Positions 46,610-57,993 of a stretch of 64,000 bases of DNA are shown in pieces. This stretch comes from Macrotrachela quadricornifera. Taxonomy: Eukaryota > Rotifera > Eurotatoria > Philodinida > Philodinidae. The notes below the pieces were generated by a model that saw only the letters and a list, made by a program, of their open reading frames with translations, made no database searches and had not been told where the DNA came from. Position 1 is the stretch's first letter. Each line of letters begins with the position of its first letter. The stretch lies in NCBI GenBank assembly GCA_022393335.1, contig JAJEKB010000542.1, forward strand, positions 118,493-182,492. Reading direction: 5' to 3'. A program made the translations under genes and the position numbers.

Positions 46610-49600
46610 ATGTATAAAACATCAAATAATTCAACTGAAACTCAACAACAATCATCAGTAGCACATCACCATCGTCATTCAACATCAACACCAATACCAA
46701 CACCACCAACACCATCATCATCATCATCTCAAACTCAACAACAACAACAACAACAAGCATTATCTGAAGAAATGGTTGCTCGATATTTAGCACGTAAACC
46801 AAATTTTCTTAAACGTTGGTTTAAAGATAATGCACCAAATGATTTATTACATGAATGTATAAGAATAAAAGAACAAAAAGAATATTTAGCTAAACCACGT
46901 ACATCATTAACACATGAAATGTTTAATAATATAATTCAAGGTCATGGTTCTAATCGTGATTCATCATCAACATCATCACAAATTGTTGATTATATGAATT
47001 TAAATGAACATGAATTATTTTTTGAACTTATACGTGATATTGCAAATGAATTAAATGTTGATGTTGTTTGTCATAAAATTTTAACAAATGTATCAATATT
47101 AACAAATTCAGATCGTGGAAGTTTATTTTTAGCACGTGGACCAAAAGATGCTCGATATTTAATATCAAAATTATTTGATGTTACAGTTGGTTCAACACTT
47201 GAACAATCACTTCATAAAGAAAATCAACAAATAATAATACCATTTGGAAAAGGTATTGCTGGACATGTTGCATTAACAAAAGAATATATCAATATTCCTG
47301 ATGCATATGAGGTATAGTTACCTAAGAGATTGTTTCTATGGATATAAATATAAGATTATATATATATATTAGAAAAGAAAATAAGGAAATGATTATATGA
47401 TTTAATCAACCATAAAGTAATTTAGAATTTTCTTCTTTTTTCTTTTCTTTTTATATCATAGAAAAAAAAAGATATATGTGTATGAAGGGTAATAGAATAG
47501 TTTTCGAAGAAAATATTTATTCATTTTTGAGACATTAGAAAATGTTTTCAATAAAATGAAGTCTGTAAATTAGGATCAGGATTTTTATACTCTTTCAGAA
47601 TATAACCTTAGAAAAATCTCCTTCAGGCTCTATTTAAAAGTAATGAAATAATCTTTGAAGAACTCAACAAAAAAAGTTAGAGTAGCTTGTACTCTATAAA
47701 ATCTATTATTTCAATATTTTATTTGAAAAAAAATAGACTTTTTGATCAAAACTGTTTTATACTGAAAAGAACTCTTCATAAAATGGTTGTACCTACATTT
47801 AGATAATACTTGCAGATTATTTCAATACCAAATTTTGTAGAAAATAATTGATGCTGACAATCATTCATGCATTTGAAAAAAATTTTTAAAGAATAAATAA
47901 AAATCTATTGGTTTATTATTAAAAAAAAGAAGAGCGAAGACTATTGATCAAGACCTATAATTTTAGGTTCACTTTAAATACGGTCAAAAAAAATTTCAAT
48001 TTTAACTTATCATAAATATTTTGTTTAAAAAAAAACCTTTTTTTAAATCATTTGTTAATTAAAAGTTAATTTTTAAAGAATTGTACAGCAAGAACTATTT
48101 TTCTTTGGTGTTGTTTGTACAGGATAAGAATTATTATTATTAATATAATTTGTTTGTTGAATCGAATGAATTCTATTTTTTGAATATTGTTGTGGAAATT
48201 TTTTTTTCATACGATTTTGTTTTTTATTTATTCGTCCATAATAATGATAAAATGGATCATTTGAATCAAGTCTTTCATGAGTTCTTTCATGTGCAGTTTG
48301 TTGTGGTGGTGTTGGAGTTCGTATAATAATAGGTTGTGATATATTTTCACTTTTTTTTGAAGAACAACAACATCCACTTGATTGAACTACTTGAACTTGT
48401 TTAGATTTTAAAGAATTTTCTTGATAATTAGTTTTTAATTCACCATGAGATTTAGGCGTTTTATATTCATTTATATTAAGATTATGTCTTGAATAAGATT
48501 TTTGTTTTACCATTTTAATAAATATTAAAAAAAAGAAATGCTTTTTTTTCTTTTTTATGACAACAGTATTTATATATAAATGCCTTAAAAAGAAATGTTT
48601 GATAATGTTAATATAACAGTACGACACTTTTAGGCGATCAGATTTATTTTCGTTTGTTATATTATTAATGTATTGACATAGTAATTTACTTTGGAATTTT
48701 TTCGTTTTTTTTTTTTGTTAATAGGATCCAAGATTTAACAAAGAAGTTGATAATAAAACAGGTTATAGAACACATTCAATATGTTGTATGCCGATTTTAA
48801 ATCGTGACAATGTTGTTATTGGCGTTGCACAATTAATTAATAAAAAAACTGGTACACATGAATTTACAGCTAAAGATATTAATGTATATTATTTTATTGA
48901 ATATTAAAAAAAGAAAATTCTTTACTTTCTTTTTTCTTTTTTTTTTTCTTTCTTTCAAAAACATCTATAGGTCTTCCGTAATTACTTGACATTTTGTGGT
49001 CTTGGTTTATCGAATGCTCAATTATTTGAATTATCTATTCAAGAATATAAAAAGAATCAAGTAAGATTTTTATTATTCTTTCTTATCTTATTTTTATTTA
49101 AAAGAATTATTTGATATTATATGATAAAACAAACAAAAATAATTAAATAATAAACACACATATTTGTTTTTTTCAAGACATATTATTTTCGTCATGCCTG
49201 ATGAGATTCGAATATATGTATATATATATACATATTTATAACGTCGTTTTGGCAACAGAGATGAGAAAAGAAAAAAAAAAAAAGAAGAGAAAAGAAGCAA
49301 ACAGCAAGATGAGTGCTCTCATTTTTCGTGTATGTAAGGAGTGCAGATTTCTTGTTTCTTTTTTTTTGCGTCTTATTCTTGATTTTTTCCTTTTTTGCGT
49401 CCATCATACGCATAAAAACTAATCAAGTTAGAATCTGATATATTAAATTTTCACGGAACAATGACACAGTTTGGTTAAATCAAAAAAAGAAAACTTCTAG
49501 ACGAAACTAACATTTAATGCCATTTGTTAGACAAGAAGAAATTCAGCGAACAATCGCTCAATCTTCTTCTTTTTCTCCTTCTTCGTTTTCATCATGTTTG

Positions 49601-52600
49601 CCTTCAAATAACAATAAAACTGATGATAATGGACTTTTACAATCAACAAATATGTCAACAAATAATAAAGATGATTTTTCACTTGTAATTAGACTTAAGG
49701 TCAGATTTTATTTTTTTAATTTTTTTTAAATTAAATAATATTAAAAAATAAATATAAAAGATTTTTTTGTTTTCTTTTTTATTTATGTTTAGTTACTTTT
49801 GAATTTAGCACGAAATTTATTTCGTGAACAAGATGATCTTGAACGTTTAGTACATAAGATAACAACGGAATCACAAGGTCTTATGCAATGTGCTCGTTGT
49901 TGTGTCTATATATTAGATCGAGCAATAACATCAAATAAAATTGAAGTAATAATGATTTATATATTTATTTAAATAATATAATTATATTATTTTTTCTAGG
50001 ATCTACATTTTTCTAAAGGATTTGATATGATTTATGGTGAAGAATTTAAAGTAACAACGTATGTAACAAAACGAAACTTTTTTGTTTTTTTATTGTTAAA
50101 AATAAATAAAAATATTTTAGAAATGATTTTCTTGAAAATTCTCGTTATGCTAAAATAGCTTATCATGTTGCTACAACAATGGAAACAGTTAATTTAAATG
50201 AAATAACAAATGATCAAGCTCTTGCACATCTTGTAAAAAAAGTTAAATTTTTTAAAATAAAAAACAAAATAAATAAATATATATATATATAAATTTAGTT
50301 AATATCAAATGGTGATGATGCATTTGAATTAAAAAATATTTTATGTGTACCAATTATGGATAGTGATGGTCATGTTATTGGTGTATGTCAAGTTATGAAT
50401 AAATTAAATGGAAGAGTTTTTACTGAAGATGATGTTGCAATTATTGAAGTATTTTATTCAATATATATTTGATTTTTTATTTACTGATATTTTTTTTTTA
50501 TTTTAGGCTTTTTCAGTTTTTTGTGGTTTAGGTATACATAATACTCGTCAATATGAAAATGTTGTTCGTTTAACAGCTAAACAAAATGTTGCATTTGAAG
50601 TATTATCTTATCATGTAATTGCATCAGAAGAAGATGCTCAACGTGTTACACAAATTTCATTACCTGAAGCAAATCAATTAAGATTATATGCATGGGAATT
50701 TAATGATATGGTTTTAACTGATGATGAAACAATTTTAGCTAGTGTAAGAATGTTTGTTGAATTAGATTTAACAAAAAAATATCGTATACCACATGATGTT
50801 ATATGTCGATGGATATTAAGTGTAAAGAAAAATTATCGACCGGTGATTTATCATAATTGGAGACATGCATTTAATGTTGCTCAAACAATGTTTTCAATGT
50901 TAACAGTAAGAAATATAAAATAATAAATGATTTTTAATTTAAGAGTATTTACGTTTAAAGGTTTTTATATGATTTTTTTTTGCTGAGAAATTCTACTATA
51001 TCTAAGGATTGTCTCTTATAGATTACAATATGAGATCATAGTTGAAGTTTTAATTTTCAGAATCATAAAACATTAAGAAGAAAATATAAAAATAAAAACG
51101 GTCGATTTAACCTAATATTTTCAATTTTCTATAGTAAAAATGTCAGACCAATTGTGAGACGTTAGATAGAGATTATATTACACTAAATAAAAGAAAAAAA
51201 AATTCTTTAATTATTCAATTTTGTAACAATAACCTATTTAAGAATCACATGATGTCTCAAATTACACATAATACTTGAAGTTATTATACCTTTTATCTAG
51301 CTTAAAATCGAATTTATAATAAAAAACGTATGGAGAATAATATTCTTAATTTAATCAATCAAAATAGATATTTTCATTTTCAGATAATTGAATAATAATA
51401 TTGATTAAATCTATTTATAATTGTATATTCTAGACTGGTGGTATGAATGTTTGTATGAGTGATTTAGAACGTATTGGTTTATTAATTGCATGTTTAAGTC
51501 ATGATCTTGATCATCGTGGTACAAATAATGCATTTCAAGCTAAAGTTGATGCACCACTTGCTAAATTATATACAACATCAACACTTGAACATCATCATTT
51601 TGATCAATGTATAATGATATTACAAACAGAAGGAAATAATATATTACAAGCATTATCACCAGATGATTATAAATTAGTTGTTCATTATATTGAAACAGCT
51701 ATTTTATCAACTGATTTAGCACTTTATTTTCGGTATGAAAATACAAAAAAAAAAAATAATTTATTTTTCTTGTAATTTAAAGAAAACGTGGTGAATTTCA
51801 AAAATTAGTCGAAACTAATGAAGAACATTGGTCTGATCCGGCAAAAAAAGATTTACTTAGGTAGAAATATATATTTAATAGACAATATAAAAAGAAATAA
51901 ATTTTCATAATTAATTATCTAGAGGTATGATGATGACTGCATGTGATGTAGCAGCTATTTGTAAACCATGGGAAATTCAACAAGTTGTTGCAAAATTAGT
52001 TGCAAGTGAATTTTTTCAACAAGGAGATATTGAACGAAATCAGTTACATGTTGAACCAATTGTATGTTTAAAATATTTCGTTTTTTTTTTTGAATTTTAT
52101 TTGAATAAAAAAAAAAAATCTTTATTTAGCCAATGATGGATCGAGCTAAAAAAGATGAATTACCAAAGATGCAAGGTTTGAATTTTATTAAAAAAATAAC
52201 AAGATTTTCTTTTTGTTTGTCTTTTCTAGTCGGTTTTATTGATTCAATTTGCCTTCCACTTTATAAAGTACATTATATTTTCATGTTGTTTCTTTTTTTT
52301 ATGATTTAATATGAAAACAAAATGTTTTGTTTTTTATTTATTTATTATTATTCTTTTTTTGAATAGATGCTTTCTGATGTTGATCCTGGCTTAACTCCAC
52401 TTTATGAAGGTTGTAAAAGAAATCGTGACAATTGGGAAAAATTACAACAAGAACATGACAAATTAAGTAAGTAATTTGTAAAATTAATCTTTTTTTTTCC
52501 TTTCCATAATTTGTATGCATTTATTTGTTGTTAATTAATTATCTTATATTTTTTTTATTTTTGAGCTTTGCTCTTAAATATTCTTTGCTATCTTCTTGTC

Positions 52601-53606
52601 ATTATTGTTAATTACACTATTTTATTTTATATTTTAGAATCATTATGGTCAGAAAGTGCCTCTCAGGTACAGATCGTTTAGTGAGAATAATAATAAATTC
52701 AACAATGTTGTATTTCACATTATCATATATATTGTATCTGCTTTTTCTGTTCTTCAATCTTCCATTTCATTTTATTGTTTTTTCTTTTGTATTTTCTTCA
52801 TATTGTATTAATAAACTTTTTCTAGATAATCATCAACATCGATAATAATAAAAATAAAATGAATAATCTTTATTTCTATATCATTGTTCGTACTTTATTA
52901 TTTATGTATATTCACTTACGTTTTTTTTTTGAATGAGATCAAACAAAATCTATATTAATATTTTTTTTAAATTAAGAAATAAATGAACATTTTTATCTTT
53001 TAGGAAACATTAAGGAAAATCGTTGAAGCATCAAAACCAGCATTACAAGCAAAAAATTTAGCTTCATCACAATTAGATCAAACAACTTTACTTAAATTGA
53101 CAAAAACTAATAATAATACTAATAATAATAATAATGAAAACTCTCCCTCATTATCTATGAAAGAACCAACAACAACTAATCGTGAACAACAAACAACAAC
53201 AACAACAGCAACAACATCAAATCCAACAATTGATCCAATACTTATAACAACTATACATGCAAATAAAGGTGCAATTGATACGATACGTGGACAAATAACT
53301 GAATTAAGACATGACGTTGATCAATTACGATCACAAATTAATAATCGAAAACGATCAACAACAATAAATACAAATGCTCCAACTATTATTCCAAATCCAA
53401 TGCCAACTCCAAATCTTCCACCAATAACATCTCCACCACCTTCAATTCTTAATAATACTCGTCGTGTATCAAAATCAAATATTAATGCTAATAATAATAA
53501 TAATAATACAAATCAAGCAGCATTTTCTCATCATCATCATCATCATCATCATGTTGAACAACAAACAGCTGTAGCAGGGCGTTCATCAGTTTGTATTATT
53601 ATTTAA
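46610..53606 (+). CDS. Dual-GAF cyclic nucleotide phosphodiesterase, PDE5/6 type, with CaaX end
   Basis: Exons: 46610-47311, 48725-48883, 48971-49060, 49793-49945, 50000-50058, 50121-50232, 50299-50448, 50507-50905, 51434-51732, 51783-51860, 51923-52061, 52130-52175, 52230-52267, 52367-52466, 52638-52666 and 53004-53606, giving 1051 residues; an optional exon lies at 49547-49699. The Ser/Gln-rich N-terminus precedes GAF-A (about 140-315, with GVAQLINKK) and GAF-B (about 325-500). The catalytic domain has HNWRH (H591, H595), SHDLDH (H631, D632), D742 in ACDVAAI, and Q795 in MQVGFID. Wording such as CLPLYKML and LYEGCKRNR favours PDE5/6 over PDE11. The tail is Thr/Asn/Pro-rich with eight His and ends in CIII, a CaaX box, as in retinal PDE6 and insect Pde6. 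It should hydrolyse cGMP at membranes under GAF control. Confidence 0.88.
48073..48513 (-). CDS. Small CaaX-box protein nested in a phosphodiesterase intron
   Basis: An intronless 147-codon frame (146 residues) lies antisense inside intron 1 (47312-48724) of the phosphodiesterase. I do not recognise the family. The protein is basic and polar, rich in Ser, Lys, Gln and Asn, with a cysteine cluster SSGCCCSS in the middle and the C-terminus SSCCTIL. CTIL fits a CaaX box whose final Leu favours geranylgeranylation, and the extra Cys and the SGCCCS cluster could be palmitoylated. [20 protein letters not shown] lies in between. The frame is open 38 codons farther upstream, but an ATG at 48513 followed by MVKQKS is a better start. 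An A+T-rich intron would not by chance keep such Cys-rich coding sequence, so the gene is probably real. Confidence 0.6.
   Translation of the reverse strand: MVKQKSYSRHNLNINEYKTPKSHGELKTNYQENSLKSKQVQVVQSSGCCCSSKKSENISQPIIIRTPTPPQQTAHERTHERLDSNDPFYHYYGRINKKQNRMKKKFPQQYSKNRIHSIQQTNYINNNNSYPVQTTPKKNSSCCTIL
49517..49699 (+). other. Optional or alternative first exon of the phosphodiesterase
   Basis: Within the 49061-49792 intron, the frame 49517-49699 starts with an ATG ([10 protein letters not shown]) preceded by an in-frame stop, and ends at a GT donor that keeps phase with the next GAF exon. An acceptor TTCAG at 49542-49546 would also allow 49547-49699 (51 codons, phase 0 at both ends) to be spliced in as a cassette. 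The coded segment is Ser/Asn-rich ([12 protein letters not shown]). The usual family sequence joins exon 3 to exon 4 directly (YKKNQ to LLLNLAR), so this exon is either optional or the start of a shorter isoform that lacks GAF-A. Confidence 0.45.
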
Positions 53607-55356
53607 AAGAAATTCGTTTTTATTGCTTTTTTGTTCTGCTATGCTTTATTTTGTTTGTATGTTTATGTGCATATGCAAATTTTATTGTTTTTATTTTTTG
53701 ATTTCAAAAATGTTAAAAGCGAATTTTTTTTTTGCAAATACTAATGTAATTATATATATGTCACGGAAATAATAAAACAAGGTGAAGCGAATTTATATCA
53801 TAATTATATATAGTTTTTAGTTAAATTTATTAATTCATATTGATTTGATGTGATATTTTTTTGAAAGTGTTAGAATTCATTTGACAAATATTTATTATCG
53901 TTTATTGATATAGTATATGATTTGAATTATAGATTGTTTCATATTTGAGAAGAAAAGTTGGATTTATTTTTAAAAAGAATTATTGAAAATTAAAGAGTAA
54001 TTGTACTTACTAGCATTGGACGTTTGTATAATTTTTGATTATGATATCTATATAAGTTATTCAAGAATTTGTTAGAGATGATATTCTATAAAAAGTACAT
54101 TTTCCACTAACGGCTCCATTATTGAATAATATATAATAATATTCTCATGGTATCCATGATTGATTTAAAACTTTCAATATTACTATAAACTAAGTGGTAC
54201 ATGAATCGAGATTTGTCTACAAAATGTAGTTTGAGCTATGTCGAACATCAGTTATTCAAAGATTGTCAAAAATGAATTTCAAAAAGTAGGCATTTTCACA
54301 TATATCACTAAGAAAATTCTACCTAATCATATCAACATGTTTCTAAAGAACACTATCGAATAATCATTTAATTATCTATATAATCCATTATATGTATACG
54401 AATCTGAATTATAGCTAATTGATTTATATTCAACTATGAAAATACTTAGTGGTAATCTTATTACATATATATAGAATTTATTAAATCTATGTTTGTTTGA
54501 AGCAAGATTGTCAGATATTTAGATTTATAACAGAAAATTTTTCAATATTTAAATTTTTTGAGTATTTAATTAAAATTTGACTATAACTCATTATAATACA
54601 TATGGTGACATCTTTGTTCTTCTGTAATTATTGGTTAGGTCTGTAACATAAAGCTACTTTTAGATACTTGAATGAATGAATGAACTGGTCAAATTTGCCA
54701 GATGTGACAGAAAAAAAATTAATTATTAGACTATTTTGTAATCACTTTCTAATATGTCGACATGTTTGTGAAGTTGTTTCAATTATGAAACCATTACTAC
54801 ATTCTGGTTTTTTTCCCCGCTATTCAATGTAAATATAATTGACCACATCATGTATACTATGTGAACATTCTTATAAATGATTTGTCTTAAAAATAATTAT
54901 TGCAGTAAATTAAGAGTAATGAAAAAGTAAACGAAAATTATACAATAAATTGTGGCATAAAATCAGACTGCTTATTATTCAGTTATGGAAAACACTTTTT
55001 TTCCGAATTGAAACATATGTTAGAAAATCTGAATGGCGTTATTTTTCTTTCTAATATCATCTAGAATTTTTATTTGAGAATGTTAGAATGATGTTAATTT
55101 TTAAATAAAGAATTAAAAAATACAATCAAAATATTGTTATAATATCCAAAGTCTTATTGTCTTTGTTAAATAGTTTAAAATTCATTGATTATCTATTTTT
55201 GATAATATAAAAATAGTAATCAACTTTTTTCTTTTTCTATATGATTCAATGTGAAACTATTTCTACGCACGAATATATCGTCAAACGACAAAGTTAAATA
55301 CAGTGGTATAATATTGTGTTCAGAATAAATATTGATTTTTTGATAGGTCATAATGT
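53607..55356. other. Intergenic, nothing recognised
   Basis: Spacer between the phosphodiesterase gene and the tRNA gene. A+T-rich; no frame or repeat stands out. Confidence 0.6.
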
Positions 55357-55446
55357 GCCCCCGTAGCTCAGTTGGACAAGAGCGCCGTACTTATACACAG
55401 TATCGGAGCAATGCGGATGTCGTGAGTTCGAGCCTCACCGGGGGCA
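55357..55446 (+). tRNA. tRNA-Ile (UAU) with a 15-base intron
   Basis: The acceptor stem GCCCCCG (55357-55363) pairs with CGGGGGC (55439-55445), discriminator A at 55446. The D arm is GCTC...GAGC. The anticodon stem CCGTA (55385-55389) pairs with TGCGG (55412-55416). The loop starts CT then TAT (55392-55394), so the anticodon is UAU, isoleucine for AUA codons. A 15-base intron (55396-55410) sits one base 3' of the anticodon, the canonical place for eukaryotic tRNA introns. The T arm is GTGAG-TTCGAGC-CTCAC. Cloverleaf without the intron is 75 bases. Confidence 0.95.
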
Positions 55447-55451
55447 TCTGC

Positions 55452-55462
55452 TCTTTTTTTTG
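55452..55462 (+). terminator. RNA polymerase III terminator of the tRNA gene
   Basis: A run of eight T on the coding strand starts six to eight bases after the mature 3' end, the usual pol III stop signal. Confidence 0.85.
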
Positions 55463-56025
55463 CTAGAATTTTCTTCTTTTCTTTCAACATCTGTCATAGA
55501 TCTTTATTACATTATATAGAAATCATTTTGATCTTCACTATATAAAAGATAAATACAACAATAACAACTTGATTCTTGTTTTCATTTGACAAAGAAAATT
55601 AAAAGCATAAAACATATTTTATATATATATACATTGATGTTTCTTATGAAAAATTTGAACATAAATAATACAATTAGATATATTATTCCTTTGTTAGCTT
55701 TGAAAGTATTACAAGATAAAAAGATCATCTCAAGCATGTTTAGATTTCATAAAATATCAGTATTGAGATTTGTAAAATAATTCTATACTCACATCAATAC
55801 AAAATCTACGACGTAAATCAAATCTTATTTATTACTAGGTCTGACAAAAAGTTCTGGTAACGCCATTGACAATTTCATAAACCAATTAATATTGAGGAGA
55901 TTTTTGCATGAATAAATAATACAATATCTGGTTTATAGTGATATATACACTAACTTTATTTTAGACTTACTTACAATAGTTTTTCAGACAAACTCTAATT
56001 CGAAGTGAAAACAATTTTTTTAAAA

Positions 56026-57936
56026 ATGGCTAATAAATTCGATCAGTACTCTATTAAAATTCGAGCTATTCTGGGAATTGATACGAAAACAACTCACGAA
56101 GAACTTACAACAGCATTAGGGCCCAACGCTCCACCATATCGTACAGTCGCCAGATGGGCAAACCGTTTTCGTGAAGGAAGAGAGAATGTTAATTATGATC
56201 CTCGATCTGGTCGTTCGGTTTCCGAACTTACAGATGAAAATATTAAATTGCTTCGACAAGTTATCAACAATGATCCACATTCAACTTATGATGAAATTGT
56301 AGCCGAGACATCTCTCTTTCTCATGGTTTCATAGAACAAATTATCCATGACTGTCTCAAGATGAAAAAAGTTACATCACATTGGGTACTTCATCAACTGA
56401 CTGATGAACAAAAACAACAACGAGTTAAACTTTCCCAGGTTCATTATTCGAGTCGTCTGAAACGACGCCTGGAACTGCCTTAAACGTTGAAAAACAGTCA
56501 TCGTGTGCCACCGCTTTACGTGAGCTCGAATTGAGGCCCGTTTTTTTGCCGCTCAAAGCCAATTCCGGCAAACAACTGTCAGTTGTAAATAAATAAAATA
56601 TATTGAAATAAAATTAATACGTATCATTTCTGAATACTAATATGATCTACCTAAATCAAAAGAACATTTACCATTGATTTTAATAGTTCATTTGAGGGGA
56701 AACAATAAAGTATGAAATTTTTTAGCATAATTAGAAGAGTATATTAAATATTTCAAAAAGAAATAATAGGCAGATTTATTTGTGATTAATAATGGAAGCG
56801 AACGAAATAATATTATTTATATTAAAGAAGATTTTAACTGCTGAACACATGAAATATGATGCTGAGAAACGTTTTTTGCTAGATGGTAGTAAGTGGTATT
56901 GCGTTGTACAAGAATTTTGTTATTCATTTATATTTTTAAATATGTTCTTACTCTAGTAGAGTCTTGAACATGAGTTTGATTTGTAATAAACCATATGTAA
57001 AAGCTACAAAAACTTATTTTCGTAATGTTCGTCGTTAATGTCCGTTTTCAACATTCGCGAGCCTTTTTTCTTTTAAAAGAAGTGGTGAGATCAAGATTGT
57101 ATTTGAACACACAGCTTCCTAAAAAGTTAGGATACTAAAGAACAGAATTTCTTCTGCATATATATTGTACTTTTTATGAAGAAAACGACAAAAGAAGAGT
57201 ATGCTAAAAGTATACTTTCCGCATTTGTTTGACAATCGACATCGTATTGATCATTGCACAATATGAAATAGATATCAATTCAAAGGATATGTGTGACGTT
57301 GTTGAATATATCTTGATAGGAATTTTCAATCCATGTATAAAATAGTCTAAAAAATTCGATTAGGGGCGTACATGTGATATTATAACAGGTGATGAGACAT
57401 GGATTGATCATAGGCAGATTCATCACAAGTCAACAAATTCCAGCTGGGTTGGTGAAGATGGATCACCAACTATTATCGTTCGTCGAAGTAAAATGGTCCT
57501 TTTCTTATACATGCTGTTGATGACGGCAAGACTATAAATCACAACTATAATATTGAAAATTGCCTTCAGTCTATTGTCAAGGAAATATGGAAAGAAAATC
57601 AAATAGTACAAAAGGTATAAAATTGCTTCATGATAATGCTGGATCCCATCGTTATTCATATGCTATTAATTATTTGAGAGAAGAAGGCATCAATATGATG
57701 CGGCATCCATCATATTCACCTGGATTTGCACCATGTGATTATTGGATAAATGATTACATCGAACAGAATTTAACTGACCAACCATATGAAAAATCATTGG
57801 CTCGTGCGGTTCCCAAACTGGTGAAAAATATTCCAAAAGAAGAATTTTAAAAAACTTTTGACAAACTATTAGAAAGAATGGAACTTTGTATAAAAAAATC
57901 ATGGCGACTATTTCGAACATTTAATAAAATAAAATG
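56026..57936 (+). pseudogene. Mariner transposase, disrupted
   Basis: The N-terminal 100 codons (MANKFDQYSIKIRAILGID, YRTVARWANRFREG, DPRSGRSVSELTDENIKLL) form the paired HTH DNA-binding part. A frameshift near 56320 separates them from IIHDCLKMKKVTSHWV and LTDEQKQQRVKL. After the insert come the catalytic blocks: TGDETW (first Asp), then past another frameshift near 57617 LLHDNAGSH (second Asp) and SPGFAPCDYW (third Asp, so DD34D as in mariner proper), ending IPKEEF and a stop. An early stop at 57352 region, two frameshifts and the insertion make it inactive, although all three catalytic Asp codons survive. Confidence 0.85.
56445..57330. mobile_element. Unidentified insertion inside the mariner
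   Basis: Sequence that interrupts the transposase code between QRVKLSQ and KKFD. Its first 140 bases are strikingly richer in G+C than the surroundings and hold small perfect hairpins (GTCGTCTGAAACGAC near 56455; ACAACTGTCAGTTGT near 56572). No frame or transposase was found inside. The boundaries are uncertain by some tens of bases and no target duplication was established. Confidence 0.45.
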
Positions 57937-57993
57937 AAACATGTCTCTTTTTCTTGTTTTTTTTAATGTTGCCAGAACTTTTGGTCAGATCTA

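Larger units (their letters stand above)
55836..57993 (+). mobile_element. Mariner-family transposon with matching termini, split by an insertion
   Basis: TA at 55836-55837 is followed by GGTCTGACAAAAAGTTCTGG; the reverse complement of the right end, GATCTGACCAAAAGTTCTGG, runs inward from 57991 and is followed by TA at 57992-57993. These are terminal inverted repeats of about 25 bases with a TA duplication, the mark of mariner/Tc1 insertion. Transposase parts lie between: HTH domain from 56026, a frameshift near 56320, then QRVKLSQ to about 56440; the code resumes near 57345 with GDETWIDHRQ and ends near 57935. The roughly 0.9 kb between is unrelated sequence. At about 2.16 kb the element is far longer than a standard 1.3 kb mariner, and the insertion accounts for the excess. 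Confidence 0.85.

Noticed and set aside
46590..46802. Minus-strand Val/Met-rich frame at the start of the phosphodiesterase
   Set aside because: Antisense of Gln/Ser/Thr codon repeats in the N-terminus.
49094..49422. Several overlapping frames in the third intron of the phosphodiesterase
   Set aside because: Low-complexity Lys or Phe runs in three frames at once; none splices in phase.
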